Notes: generated by a model not told the origin, from the letters alone. A stretch of 41,240 nucleotides of DNA from Candidatus Lambdaproteobacteria bacterium (GCA_016204605.1 JACQKK010000086.1:1-41240), one strand, 5' to 3'; shown: positions 18,171 through 27,489, counted from the first letter of the stretch. A program made the numbers and translations.

Positions 18171-19730
18171 CTACAGGTCATGGCCGCAGTAGGACAGGTT
18201 GAAGCTCTTGTTGCAGATCGGGAAATCCGAGATCTGCTGATCCCGCAGGGCCAGGGCCAGCCCGAACCAGTTGTGGAACGACGGGTCGGTGATCTTGTAC
18301 CGCAGGAACCGGCCGGCGCCATCGGTGAGGGCCACATGGCAGATTTCGCCGCGCCAGCCCTCGATCAGCGCGCAGGCCAGCCGCCCCGGCGCGAGGGGGC
18401 CGGCCCCGCGTTGCGGCGGAACCGCCTCGGCCCGCGGCGCCGTCCCCGCGGCCAGGGAGGCCAGCCGCTCCCGCAGGAAGCCGATCGAGCGCTGCATCTC
18501 CAGCCAGCGCACGTAGGCGCGGGAGTTCACGTCGCCGTAGTGGGCGGTGACCGGCGGGATGGTGGTGAACTGGTAGATGCCAAAGGGATGGTCGCTGCGC
18601 ACGTCGCGCTCGACGCCGCAGGCGCGGGCGACCGGGCCGACCAGTCCCACCTCCAGGCATTGCTCGAAGGAGACCGTGCCGATGTTCTCGAACCGCGCCA
18701 GCACGGAGGGGGTCTGCCAGAGCAGCTCCACCGCCTCGGTCACGTCGCGGCTGGCGGCCTCCAGGCGGCGCGACAGCTCCTCCGCCATGGCCGCATCCAC
18801 GTCGAAGCGCACGCCGCCCGGCGTCAGCAGGTCGCGCCCGAAGCGGTTGCCGCAGATCAGCGCGGTCATGTTGAGGAAATCGCCGCGCAGGCGGCCGCAG
18901 AAGGACTGCGTGGGCAGGTAGCCCACGTCCCCCGCCAGCGCGCCCAGATCGCCGGTGTGGTTGGCGAGCCGCTCCAGCTCGAGCGCAATGCCCCGGATCA
19001 CCTGGGCGCGGGGCGACACGCGCAGCCCGCCGAGCGCCTCCAGGTTCTGCACGTAGGCCCAGCCGTGGCCGATGGACGTGTCGCCGGCCACCGTCTCCAT
19101 CTGGCGGGCGGTGATCGGATGGGGGCCGCCCGGCAGGGCCTCCTCGATCCCCCGGTGCTGATAGCCCAGCGAAATCTCCAGGTGGAAGACGTGCTCGCCG
19201 TGGCACTGGAAGCGGAAGTGGCCAGGCTCGATCACGCCCGCATGGATCGGTCCGACGCCCACCTCGTGCACCTCCTCCCCTTCCACGCGGAAGAATTCCG
19301 TGACGCCGATCGCGGGCGGCTTGCGGCCTTCGCGCGACGCGGCAGCACCGCCGCCGGCCAGCGGCAGGGCGTAGCGCACCGGCTTGAGCCAGGGGTGGCC
19401 ATCGGGGATCAGCCCGGTCTGTTCCGCGATCTCCCGCTCGAACAGGTGCAGTTGGGCGCACGAGGGGGTCAGGGAAGGAAAACGGGCGCCGGCGATGACC
19501 GTCCTGCCCAGCCACAGCCGTGCGCCGGTGTCGTCGGCCAGGATGGCGATCAGCCCGGTGGGCGCGCCGGCCGTGGGCGCCAGCCCGAAGTACGAGGCCA
19601 CCCGCATGCCCCGTTCGACGCCTGCCAGGATCGTCGAGAAGAAGATCTCCTGGGGGATCGGCCGGAGCCCCTCGTAGTCCGTGGCCTCTCCGTTGTAAAG
19701 GGGCGTGAAGGGGGAAAGGGTCTCGCTCAT
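18171..19730 (-). CDS. hyfG: NuoCD-like large subunit HyfG without the NiFe cysteine motifs
   Basis: Start at 19730 gives MSETLSPF..., 519 aa. Upstream open frame belongs to the antisense of HyfF. Residues ~20-130 are a NuoC-like domain and 145-519 a NuoD/hydrogenase-large-subunit domain. In true NiFe hydrogenases the first metal motif is RxCGxC; here the corresponding place (residues 211-222) reads METVAGDTSIGH, as in complex I NuoD. The last motif, normally DPCxxC, reads DFPICNKSFNLSYCGHDL at 502-519: one cysteine (C506) is kept, the second is S509, with C515 and H517 beyond. A NiFe centre is thus very unlikely. This matches energy-converting hydrogenase-related (Ehr) complexes. It overlaps hyfF by four bases (19727-19730). 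Confidence 0.9.
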   Translation of the reverse strand: MSETLSPFTPLYNGEATDYEGLRPIPQEIFFSTILAGVERGMRVASYFGLAPTAGAPTGLIAILADDTGARLWLGRTVIAGARFPSLTPSCAQLHLFEREIAEQTGLIPDGHPWLKPVRYALPLAGGGAAASREGRKPPAIGVTEFFRVEGEEVHEVGVGPIHAGVIEPGHFRFQCHGEHVFHLEISLGYQHRGIEEALPGGPHPITARQMETVAGDTSIGHGWAYVQNLEALGGLRVSPRAQVIRGIALELERLANHTGDLGALAGDVGYLPTQSFCGRLRGDFLNMTALICGNRFGRDLLTPGGVRFDVDAAMAEELSRRLEAASRDVTEAVELLWQTPSVLARFENIGTVSFEQCLEVGLVGPVARACGVERDVRSDHPFGIYQFTTIPPVTAHYGDVNSRAYVRWLEMQRSIGFLRERLASLAAGTAPRAEAVPPQRGAGPLAPGRLACALIEGWRGEICHVALTDGAGRFLRYKITDPSFHNWFGLALALRDQQISDFPICNKSFNLSYCGHDL

Positions 19731-21166
19731 CGCCCGACCTCCAGGTACGCGGCCGCTTCCTGCAGCAGGGCCTGCAGCGGCGGGGGCAGGTACACCCCCA
19801 GTCCCAGCACCAGCAGCAGCAGCAAGGCGATGGGCAGCACCGTCTGCGCCGAATCGCGGAACGTGCCCGCGGCAGCCTCGGCCGGCGGCCGGCCCTGCAC
19901 CACCGCCAGCACCGTCGCGCCCATCCCGATGAACACCGTCAGCAGCAGCAGCAGGAAGGCGCCGCCGATCGCGAAGCGCTGGGTCTCGAAGGCCGCCCGC
20001 AGGATGGTGAACTCGCTCACGAACGGCCCGAACGGCGGGGAGCCCGTGATCGCGATGAACCCGGCCAGGAACAGCGCCGCCGAGGCCGGCAGCCGCGTCA
20101 GGGCGCCGGAGACGTTGTCGATGGACTTGCTGCCGTAGGCCCGGTGGATGTTGCCCGACGAGAGGAACAGCACCCCTTTGGTGAGGGCGTTGTTGATGAG
20201 ATGCAGCAGGCTGCCGAAGGCGCCGGCCCCGCCCAGCCCCACCCCCAGCGCCAGGATGCCCATGTGCTCGACGCTGGAGTAGGCCAGCATGCGCTTGTAG
20301 TCGCGCTGCCGCACCATGAACACCGCGGCCATGGTCATGGAGAACAGGCCGATTCCCACCAGCAGGTTGGCCGAGAACGCGCCCAGCCCCGCCGCGTTCA
20401 TCACCTTCACGACCCGCAGGATCGCCAGGAATGCGCAACTGGTGAGCCCGCCCGCCAGCAGCGCCCCCACGATGCCCGGCGCTTCGCCGTAGGCGTCCGG
20501 TTTCCAGCTGTGCAGGGGCGCCAGCCCCATCTTGGTGCCGTAGCCGACCAGCAGGGTCACGAACGCGGCGTTGAGCCAGGGCTTGGAGTGCTGCCCCGCC
20601 GTGCGCACGAGATCCGCGAGCAGCAGCGAGGTCTCGGCGCCGCCCTGCACGGCGGCGAAGGCGAGAAAGAACGTGCCCAGCAGCGCCAGGGCCACCCCCA
20701 CCGAGCAGATCAGCAGGTACTTCCAGGCCGCCTCGAGCGATTGCGGGTTGCGGTTGAAGTAGATCAGCGGCCCGCTGCCGAGCGTGGTGGCCTCCACGGC
20801 CACCCACATCAGCCCCACGTGCTGGGACACCGAGATCAGCGACATGGTGGCCAGCAGCAGCAGCAGACTGGTGACGAACGCCCGGTTGGGCCGGTCGTCC
20901 CGCAGCCGCAGGTAGGCGGGGGCATACAGCGCCGAGCAGAAGAACAGCACGCTCACGGTGGGCAGCACCACCTTGCCGAGGGGGTCCAGCAGCAGCCACC
21001 CCAGCGCCGGCGCGGGCGAAGCCGCCAGCAGCGCCGCCACCACCGCAAGATGGGCCAGCCCCGCCACCGGCAGCACGAACGGGCGCAGCCGGTTCTGCGG
21101 GATGGAGACCGCCGCGAGGGCCGCCAGCGCGGGCACGATGAAGATCAGCGTCAGCACGGCGGTCAT
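19727..21166 (-). CDS. hyfF: HyfF-type proton-channel subunit (Mrp/NuoL/M/N family)
   Basis: This 479-aa protein has about 14 membrane helices. Family signatures include 'LMWVAVEATTLGSGPLIYFNRN' (the conserved glutamate of helix 5), 'GYGTKMGLAPLHSWKPDAYGEAP' (the lysine/histidine channel residues) and 'YSSVEHMGILALGVGLGG'. It is a homologue of antiporter-like subunits that couple redox chemistry to proton or sodium movement. The 479-residue length and place after hyfE match HyfF of hydrogenase 4. Start and stop overlap the neighbouring genes by four bases each, so the operon is translationally coupled. Confidence 0.92.
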   Translation of the reverse strand: MTAVLTLIFIVPALAALAAVSIPQNRLRPFVLPVAGLAHLAVVAALLAASPAPALGWLLLDPLGKVVLPTVSVLFFCSALYAPAYLRLRDDRPNRAFVTSLLLLLATMSLISVSQHVGLMWVAVEATTLGSGPLIYFNRNPQSLEAAWKYLLICSVGVALALLGTFFLAFAAVQGGAETSLLLADLVRTAGQHSKPWLNAAFVTLLVGYGTKMGLAPLHSWKPDAYGEAPGIVGALLAGGLTSCAFLAILRVVKVMNAAGLGAFSANLLVGIGLFSMTMAAVFMVRQRDYKRMLAYSSVEHMGILALGVGLGGAGAFGSLLHLINNALTKGVLFLSSGNIHRAYGSKSIDNVSGALTRLPASAALFLAGFIAITGSPPFGPFVSEFTILRAAFETQRFAIGGAFLLLLLTVFIGMGATVLAVVQGRPPAEAAAGTFRDSAQTVLPIALLLLLVLGLGVYLPPPLQALLQEAAAYLEVGR

Positions 21167-21813
21167 TCCTTAAGCAGGGAGAGGCGCGTCGTGTCGTGGG
21201 ACAGGAACGTGGCCTGGATGTGGTTGAGGATGATGACCATCACGAACACGGCCACGAACAGGTCCAGCAGCACCCCCACTTCCACCAGGAACGGCACCGC
21301 ATCGAGCAGCAGCAGGCCGAAGGTGAAGATGCCGTTCTCCAGGATCAGGTACCCGACCACCTGGGTGATCGCCTTGCGGCGCGTGGTCAGGATGATGAAG
21401 CCGGTCAGCAGCATGGAGATCGACGTGGAAAGCACCAGCGCGCCGCCCGCGGCGGCCGGCCAGGGCAGCGTGTTCGAGAACACCACCGCCATCCCCGTGC
21501 CCAGCGCGCCCATCAGCAGCGAGGGGATGAAGCCGAGCAGCGGCTCGACCTCGCGCCGAATGCGCACGTCGCGCATGGCGCGCCGCAGCAGCAGCGGAAT
21601 GAGCGCCGCCTTGATGGCCGCCGTCATCGCGCCGACCGCGATCAGGTGCCAGCTCAGCACGTCGGAGCGGAGCTGGGGCAGCGTCCCCAGCAGCAGCCCC
21701 TGGATGGCGACCATCCGGATGAGCGTGGACATCCGGCTCGATCCCAGCACCGCGAAGTTCAGCAGCACCAGCACGACCAGCAGCCCGTTGGAGACGGAAA
21801 GCGTCGCGTCCAT
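21163..21813 (-). CDS. hyfE: Hydrogenase-4-type membrane subunit HyfE
   Basis: The ATG at 21813 gives 216 aa, the usual size of HyfE (NuoK-like region plus extra helices). Six or seven membrane helices are visible, with the sequence 'AAIKAALIPLLLRRAMRDVRIRREVEPLLGF' and 'GYLILENGIFTFGLLLL', the latter holding the conserved helix glutamate of NuoK proteins. Its stop overlaps hyfF by four bases and it starts two bases after the hyfC stop. It should help form the proton path next to HyfC. Confidence 0.9.
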   Translation of the reverse strand: MDATLSVSNGLLVVLVLLNFAVLGSSRMSTLIRMVAIQGLLLGTLPQLRSDVLSWHLIAVGAMTAAIKAALIPLLLRRAMRDVRIRREVEPLLGFIPSLLMGALGTGMAVVFSNTLPWPAAAGGALVLSTSISMLLTGFIILTTRRKAITQVVGYLILENGIFTFGLLLLDAVPFLVEVGVLLDLFVAVFVMVIILNHIQATFLSHDTTRLSLLKE

Positions 21814-21815
21814 GG

Positions 21816-22739
21816 TCAGACCATCAACAGGATCACGCCGAACAGCGCCAGCAGGCACGCGGCCACCAGCAGCTTCGGGATGTTGTTCAGCCGCAGGCGG
21901 GCCATGCTGGATTCCACCAGCCCGATCAGCACGGCCAGCAGCAGCACGCCCGCCAGCAGCAGCGCCCAGTCCAGCCAGGGGTCGCCGGTGGTGACCGGGA
22001 TCAGCACGTCCAGCACCAGGGCGCCGAAGATGAAGAGCTTCATGGCGGCCCCGTGCTCGATCAGCCCCAGCGCCGGCCCGCTGTGGTCCAGCACCATCAC
22101 CTCGTGGATCATCGTCAGCTCGAGGTGCGTGTTGGGGTCGTCGAACGGGATGCGGCTGTTCTCCGCCAGCAGCACGATGAACCAGCTTGCGGTCACGAGC
22201 ACCAGCGCCGCGGCGGCGCCGCTCCAGCCCTCGGGCAGCGTGCCGGAGAACATGCCGGCCAGGCTCAGCGAGCCCGTCAGCTTGGCCATGGCGATGAAGC
22301 CGAGGAACAGGGCCGGCTCGGCCAGGCTGGCGTAGCTGACCTCGCGGGCCGCCCCCATGCCCTCGAACGGGGAGCCGGTATCGAGCGCGGCCGCCGCCAT
22401 GAAGAAGCGCCCCAGCGCCAGCAGGTAGACCAGCAGCACCATATCGCCCGCGAAGGCCGCCGGCGGGGCGTGGTGCATCAGCGGCACGAGCAGCCCCGCC
22501 AGCACGGTGGTCACCCAGGCCACCACCGGCCCCGCCTTGAACACCCAGGTCGTCGTGCGGCTGAACACCATGCCCTTCCGGAACAGCTTGGCCAGGTCGT
22601 AGTAGCCCTGCAGCACGGGCGGCCCGACCCGGCCCGCCATCAGGGCCTTGGTCTTGTTGATTACCCCCGGCAGCAGCGGCGGCAGGCCGAGCAGCAGCAG
22701 CAGGTGCAGCGAGCCTTCCACGAGACGCCAAGTGTTCAT
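21816..22739 (-). CDS. hyfC: NuoH-like membrane subunit HyfC/HycD
   Basis: The 307-aa protein has about eight membrane segments. Typical family stretches are 'PGVINKTKALMAGRVGPPVLQGYYDLAKLF' near residue 25 and 'ENSRIPFDDPNTHLELTMIHEVMVLD' near 200, the charged loop that in complex I/NuoH forms part of the quinone or connecting site (E, D, D, H, E). It anchors the HyfG/HyfI arm to the membrane. It overlaps hyfB1 by four bases and lies two bases upstream of hyfE. Confidence 0.93.
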   Translation of the reverse strand: MNTWRLVEGSLHLLLLLGLPPLLPGVINKTKALMAGRVGPPVLQGYYDLAKLFRKGMVFSRTTTWVFKAGPVVAWVTTVLAGLLVPLMHHAPPAAFAGDMVLLVYLLALGRFFMAAAALDTGSPFEGMGAAREVSYASLAEPALFLGFIAMAKLTGSLSLAGMFSGTLPEGWSGAAAALVLVTASWFIVLLAENSRIPFDDPNTHLELTMIHEVMVLDHSGPALGLIEHGAAMKLFIFGALVLDVLIPVTTGDPWLDWALLLAGVLLLAVLIGLVESSMARLRLNNIPKLLVAACLLALFGVILLMV

Positions 22740-24700
22740 TTGAACAGGAGCAGAATCAGCAGGGTGAGAAAGACATAGAACAGGTACGCATGGATGCTGC
22801 CCCGCTGCAACGGGCGCAGCCAGGCCAGCAGCCAGGCGATGCCCCGCAGCCCGGGCAGCAGGGCCCGCTCCAGCACCGTATCCGGCACCCGCGTCGCGTA
22901 GTGGCTCGGCCCGGGAAAGAGCTGGTCGCTGGTCCCGCGCGTGACGGCGGGGATCAGCACCGTGCGCCACAGGGTCACCAGCACCTGCGCGAAGGAGGAG
23001 CCCGTGTACTGCATCCGTGGCGTGGGCAGCACGTAGCCGCAGTCCCACGTCCCCAGGCGCGTGTCCAGGCCGGCCGCGCGCAGCGCCAGGGCCAGCAGGC
23101 CGCCGCCGGCCAGCAGCGCCGCGCCCGTCCAGGTCAGTGCGGCGAGCGGGGCCAGCCCCGCCAGCGGCACGGTCGCGCCCGCGAGGCTCCAGCCGGCCGT
23201 GGCCCGGTCGAGCGCCGGCACCACCAGCGCGGGGAACAGGCCGATGCCGACGCAGCAGGCGGCCAGCACGGCCATGGGGAAGACCATGGCCGGCCCGCAT
23301 TCCCGGGCGTGGCGGGCGTGGTCCGTGCGCGGCTCGCCGAGGAACACGGCGCCGCAGACCTTGACGAAACACGCCACCGCCAGCGCCCCGATCAGCGCCA
23401 GCGCGGGGATGGCCAGCACGGCCGGAAGCCAGCGCAGGGGCGCGGCGGCGCCGAGGCTGCCGAACAGCCCGAGGTAGACGAACAGCTCGCTCACGAATCC
23501 GTTCAGCGGCGGCAGCCCGCAGATCGCCGCCGCGCCGACCAGGAAGTACAGCGCCGTGCGGGGCATGGCCTTCGCCAGCCCGCCCAGCTGATCGATCTCG
23601 CGCGTGTGGGTGCGGTGGAGCACCGCGCCGGCGCCGAAGAACAGCAGCGTCTTGAACAGGCCGTGGTTCCAGGTGTGCAGCAGGGCGCCCCCAAGGCCCA
23701 GGGCGACCAAGGCGGGGCTCCCCGCCGCCCGGCCGCCCACGGCGAGCCCCAGGCCGATGAAGATGATCCCGATGTTCTCGATGCTGTGGTAGGCCAGCAG
23801 CCGCTTGAGATCGTGCTGGCCCAGCGCGAAGGCCACGCCGAGCACCCCGGACACCACGCCCAGGGCCAGCAGCAGGGCGCCCCACCACAGGGGCGGGTCG
23901 CCGAACAGCCAGGTCACCCGTACCATGCCGTACACGCCCATCTTGATCAGCACGCCCGAAAGCAGCGCGGAGACGTGGCTGGGCGCGTTGGCGTGGGCCG
24001 GCGGCAGCCAGACGTGCACGGGAAAGAGGCCCGCCTTGATGCCGAAGCCGCCCAGCGCCAGCAGGAACATCCCGCTGGCCAGCGCCGGCGAGAGGGCGCC
24101 GGCCGCGAAGGGCTCGAGGTCGAACGAGCCCCTGGCCCGCCAGAGCAGCCCCAGCAGGCCGAACAGCAGCAGCGTGCTGGCGTGGGCGGCGATGAAGTAG
24201 ATCCAGCCCGCCTCGCGCACCTCCTGCCGCTCATCTTCCGTGGTCACCAGCATGAAGGCCGACACGGTCATCACCTCCCAGGCCGCCAGGAACAGGATGC
24301 CGTTGCGGGCGGTCACCACGATCGCCATGGCGGCCGTCGCGAGGGCGTAGAAGCCCAGCAGCCGCCGCGCGCTGGCCGGATGCTCGCTGAGCCGCCAGGA
24401 GTCGAGCCCATACCAGGCCCCGAGACCGGAGACCAGGAAGATGGGCACGAGAAACCACGCCGAGAGCGCGTCGATCTGCAACCGCAGCTCCGCGCCGGGC
24501 AGGGCCCAGCCCAGCCGCAGGCCGGCGCTCGGGCCGTAGGCCAGCACGCTCGCCGCCGCCGCCAGGCCCAGGGCCGCGCCCAGCGTGGTCAGGCCGACCG
24601 CGATGCGCTGGGGCCGCTCGCCGGGTGCCGGCAGGAGGGCGGCCGCGCCGCCGGCGAGCACCGCGCCCAGGGCGAGCGCGAGCAGGGCTTCGCCGCTCAT
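22736..24700 (-). CDS. hyfB: HyfB-type antiporter-like subunit (copy 1)
   Basis: From ATG 24700 the protein is 654 aa, close to HyfB (about 672). It has around 16 helices. Key stretches are 'LAAWEVMTVSAFMLVTTEDE' (helix glutamate), 'GFGIKAGLFPVHVWLPPAHANAPSHVSALLSG' (lysine and histidines of the channel) and 'LLAYHSIENIGIIFIGLG'. It ends in a C-terminal helical extension whose last residues (YVFLTLLILLLFK) are membrane-spanning. The upstream open frame to 25315 is the antisense of copy 2 and is not used. It overlaps copy 2 by four bases. Confidence 0.92.
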   Translation of the reverse strand: MSGEALLALALGAVLAGGAAALLPAPGERPQRIAVGLTTLGAALGLAAAASVLAYGPSAGLRLGWALPGAELRLQIDALSAWFLVPIFLVSGLGAWYGLDSWRLSEHPASARRLLGFYALATAAMAIVVTARNGILFLAAWEVMTVSAFMLVTTEDERQEVREAGWIYFIAAHASTLLLFGLLGLLWRARGSFDLEPFAAGALSPALASGMFLLALGGFGIKAGLFPVHVWLPPAHANAPSHVSALLSGVLIKMGVYGMVRVTWLFGDPPLWWGALLLALGVVSGVLGVAFALGQHDLKRLLAYHSIENIGIIFIGLGLAVGGRAAGSPALVALGLGGALLHTWNHGLFKTLLFFGAGAVLHRTHTREIDQLGGLAKAMPRTALYFLVGAAAICGLPPLNGFVSELFVYLGLFGSLGAAAPLRWLPAVLAIPALALIGALAVACFVKVCGAVFLGEPRTDHARHARECGPAMVFPMAVLAACCVGIGLFPALVVPALDRATAGWSLAGATVPLAGLAPLAALTWTGAALLAGGGLLALALRAAGLDTRLGTWDCGYVLPTPRMQYTGSSFAQVLVTLWRTVLIPAVTRGTSDQLFPGPSHYATRVPDTVLERALLPGLRGIAWLLAWLRPLQRGSIHAYLFYVFLTLLILLLFK

Positions 24701-26760
24701 CCCCGGCTCCAGGGGCTCAAGGTCGCCCACACGATGCCCAGCAGCAGGACGCCCAGGATATACAGCAGGTAAATGTGCAGCACGCCCTGCTGAAGCACCC
24801 GCACCCGGGTGCAGCGCCCGGCGGTACGCTGGCAGAACGGCACCACCAGGCGGGCCAGCAGCCGGTCGATGGGGGCGGTCGCGAACGCCCAGGGCGCCGG
24901 GAACATGGCCGGGGCCGCTGCGGGCGACCGCCGCAAGGCGACCGCCCAGCCGAACAGCCCGACCAGCAGCGCCGCGAACGACGACGACGTGTACTGGAGC
25001 CGCGGCGACGAGGGATCGGCATAGCCGCAGTCCCAGGTGCCCAGGGCGGCTCCGGCGGTGCTCGTCCGGCGGGCGCTGATCCGGCCGGCCAAGCGCAGGA
25101 ACCACGCCGTGCCCAGCGCCACGGGCACCAGCACCGCCAGCCCCGCCCAGCCGAGCGTCCGCAGCGGCGCCAGCTCGAGCAGCCCCAATCCGCTCCGGAC
25201 GGCGGTGTCGCCGAGGACTGCCGCGCCGCCGCGGGCAGCCGCTCCGGCCCACCCGGCCACCACCTGCTCGAGCGCGGGAGCCAACAGGAACGGCGCCAGC
25301 CCGGCGGCCAGGCACAGCCCGCCGAGCAGCCCCAGCACCGCCGTCATGGGCCCTGGCGGTTCATGGGCCGCATGGGCCACCGGCGAGCGGGCGGTGCCCA
25401 GGAAGATGGCGCCCAGCGCCCGCACGAACGACGCGAGGGCGAGCGCCCCGGTGAGCGCCAACCCGCCGATGCACGCGGTCGCCACCAGCGCCACCGCCGG
25501 CGAGCCGCCCCGCACGACATCAAACAGCCCCAGGTAGAGCATCAGCTCGCCGGGCAGGCCGTTGAAGCCCGGCACGGCGCTCACCGCCAGGGCACCCACC
25601 AGCCACGCCGTCAGCGTGACCGGCATGGCCGCCGCCAGCCCGCCCAGCGCATCCATGCGCCGCGTCGCGGTGGCATGCAGCACGGCGCCCGCGCCGAAGA
25701 AGAGCAGCGACTTGAACAGGCTGTGGTTCAAGACATGGAGCAGGGCGCCGCCCAGCCCCAGCACGATCCAGGCCGCGTTGTGCACGGACCGCCCGACGAG
25801 GGCCAGCCCGAGCCCGAGCGTGATCAGCCCGACGTTCTCGATGCTGCTGAACGCGAGCATGCGCTTGAGATCGTGCTGGGCGAGCGCGGCCGCCGCGGCG
25901 ATCACCCCGGAAAGCGCGCCCAGCGCCAGCAGCAGGATGCCCCACCACAGGGGCGGCGCGGGCAGCAGGCTCGTCACCCGCACCAGGCCGTAGAGCCCCA
26001 TCTTGATCATGACGCCGGACATCACGGCCGAGACGTGGCTGGGCGCGCTGGCGTGGGCCGAGGGCAGCCACACGTGCAAGGGCATCAGCCCCGCCTTGAG
26101 CCCGAACCCGATCAGCGCCAGCAGAAACGCCGCGGCGGCCGCCGCCGGGGGGAGGCTCCCGGCGGAGAGGGGCGTCCAATCGAAGCTGCCGGACGCCTGA
26201 CGCATCAGGGCGAACAGCGCCATCAGCGCGGCCGTGCCCAGGTGGGTGGCGACAAGGTAGACCCACGCGGCTTCGCGCGTCTCGGCCTGGACATCGTCGG
26301 TGGCCACCAGGAAGAAGGCCGCCACGGCCATCAACTCCCACCCGACCAGGAACAGCACGCTGTTGCGGGCCACCACCAGCAGCACCATCCCGCCGGCCAG
26401 CACGCCGTAGAAGAACTGCACCCGGCCGCCCGCCTCCGCATGCTCCGCCTGTCGCCAGTACTGGAGCCCGAAGATGGCGCCCAGCCCGGGAACCAGGAAC
26501 ACGGGCAGGAGAAACCAGGTGGAGAGCGCATCCAGGGAAACGGAAAACGACCCGCCCGGGACAGCCCAGGCGCCCGAGAGCGCGACGGCGCTGCCGGTGA
26601 CGAGCGCCCAGGCCGCCGAGAGCAGCCCCGTCGCGGACGCCGCCACCAGCAGCGCGGTCGCGCAGCCCTGCCCCAGCCGGGGCCGCCCTCGGGCGAGCAG
26701 CGCGGGCAATCCGCTCAGACCGGCAACCGCCGCCGCCGCCAGCACCAGGATCAGCGCCAT
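24697..26760 (-). CDS. hyfB: HyfB-type antiporter-like subunit (copy 2)
   Basis: The protein is 687 aa and closely parallels copy 1: 'LVGWELMAVAAFFLVATDD', 'GFGLKAGLMPLHVWLPSAHASAPSHVSAVMSG', 'LAFSSIENVGLITLGLG', then 'ALGTWDCGYADPSSPRLQYT' matching copy 1's 'GTWDCGYVLPTPRMQYTGSS'. Two full-length HyfB paralogues in tandem plus HyfF give three antiporter-type subunits in one operon. That raises the number of possible ion channels per complex. It begins 40 bases downstream of the HTH-PTS-IIA gene, and is the first membrane-subunit gene of the operon. Confidence 0.92.
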   Translation of the reverse strand: MALILVLAAAAVAGLSGLPALLARGRPRLGQGCATALLVAASATGLLSAAWALVTGSAVALSGAWAVPGGSFSVSLDALSTWFLLPVFLVPGLGAIFGLQYWRQAEHAEAGGRVQFFYGVLAGGMVLLVVARNSVLFLVGWELMAVAAFFLVATDDVQAETREAAWVYLVATHLGTAALMALFALMRQASGSFDWTPLSAGSLPPAAAAAAFLLALIGFGLKAGLMPLHVWLPSAHASAPSHVSAVMSGVMIKMGLYGLVRVTSLLPAPPLWWGILLLALGALSGVIAAAAALAQHDLKRMLAFSSIENVGLITLGLGLALVGRSVHNAAWIVLGLGGALLHVLNHSLFKSLLFFGAGAVLHATATRRMDALGGLAAAMPVTLTAWLVGALAVSAVPGFNGLPGELMLYLGLFDVVRGGSPAVALVATACIGGLALTGALALASFVRALGAIFLGTARSPVAHAAHEPPGPMTAVLGLLGGLCLAAGLAPFLLAPALEQVVAGWAGAAARGGAAVLGDTAVRSGLGLLELAPLRTLGWAGLAVLVPVALGTAWFLRLAGRISARRTSTAGAALGTWDCGYADPSSPRLQYTSSSFAALLVGLFGWAVALRRSPAAAPAMFPAPWAFATAPIDRLLARLVVPFCQRTAGRCTRVRVLQQGVLHIYLLYILGVLLLGIVWATLSPWSRG

Positions 26761-26799
26761 TCGGGTTCCATCTCGCTTCAGGCCGTCCGGCGCCGCCGG

Positions 26800-27489
26800 T
26801 CAGGTCGCCGCGGGCGCGGAAGGCTGCCCCGCGGGCGTTCGGGACTGCGATTCCATCCGGCGGAGCTGTTCGAGCACCTGCGGGAGATCGGTACGGCTCC
26901 GCACCAGTCGGGTGAAGGAAGGCTCGAACAGCGCTTTGGCGATGCGCGCCAGCAGGTGCAGGTGAATCCGGACGGTGGGCGTGACCTGCACGAACAGCGT
27001 GGAGACCGGCTGGCCGTCAAGGGCGCCGAAATCCACCGCTTCGCGCAGATGACAGATCGCCACCAGCGGCTCGGGCACGTGCAACAGGATCGGCCCGCGC
27101 GAATGGGGAATGGCGATCCCGCCCCCGAAGCCCGTCGAGCCCTGCCGTTCGCGCACCAGCAGCATCTGGCGCAGGTACGCCCGGTCCACCTCCGCGGGCA
27201 ACGGCAACCGGTCCACGGTGGCCTGCAAGACCTCGGGCTTGCTGCGGCCGGGGATGTCGACGTGCAGGCCGCCGCGCGCGAGAGCCTCCGCGAGCCCCGG
27301 CATGCGGTCGTCGGCGTCCATGGCGATGGGGATGCCCTTGTCGTGGGCCCATTCCAGCAGCCAGACCCGGTTGAGGTGGTAGCGCCCGCCGAAGCTCGAA
27401 GCCGGCAGCCCGCGGTCCCGGATCCAGCGGTAGACCGTTTCCTCTGGCACCTGCAGCAACTGCGCGGCTTCCGGCACGGTCAGTTGCAT
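26800..27489 (-). CDS. Excisionase-type HTH fused to a PTS EIIA-2 domain
   Basis: The ATG at 27489 (MQLTVPEAAQ) gives 229 aa; a GTG 21 bases upstream is possible. Residues 1-50 form a MerR/excisionase-like helix-turn-helix (AAQLLQVPEETVYRWIRDRGLPA). Residues ~80-215 resemble a mannitol/fructose-type EIIA domain, with the phospho-accepting histidine likely His129 in GGGIAIPHSR and 'PLVAICHLREAVDF' plus 'STLFVQVTPT' following. No sugar permease is present, so a regulatory, PTS-responsive or metabolite-sensing role is more likely than transport. It is co-directional with and 39 bases upstream of the hydrogenase-like genes and probably controls them. The C-terminal tail is proline/alanine-rich. 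Confidence 0.85.
   Translation of the reverse strand: MQLTVPEAAQLLQVPEETVYRWIRDRGLPASSFGGRYHLNRVWLLEWAHDKGIPIAMDADDRMPGLAEALARGGLHVDIPGRSKPEVLQATVDRLPLPAEVDRAYLRQMLLVRERQGSTGFGGGIAIPHSRGPILLHVPEPLVAICHLREAVDFGALDGQPVSTLFVQVTPTVRIHLHLLARIAKALFEPSFTRLVRSRTDLPQVLEQLRRMESQSRTPAGQPSAPAAT

Noticed and set aside
17217..20138. A 973-codon open frame on the plus strand
   Set aside because: It is the antisense of the hyfI, hyfG and hyfF genes; residues are mostly A, G, R, Q without domain pattern, while the minus strand shows clear families.
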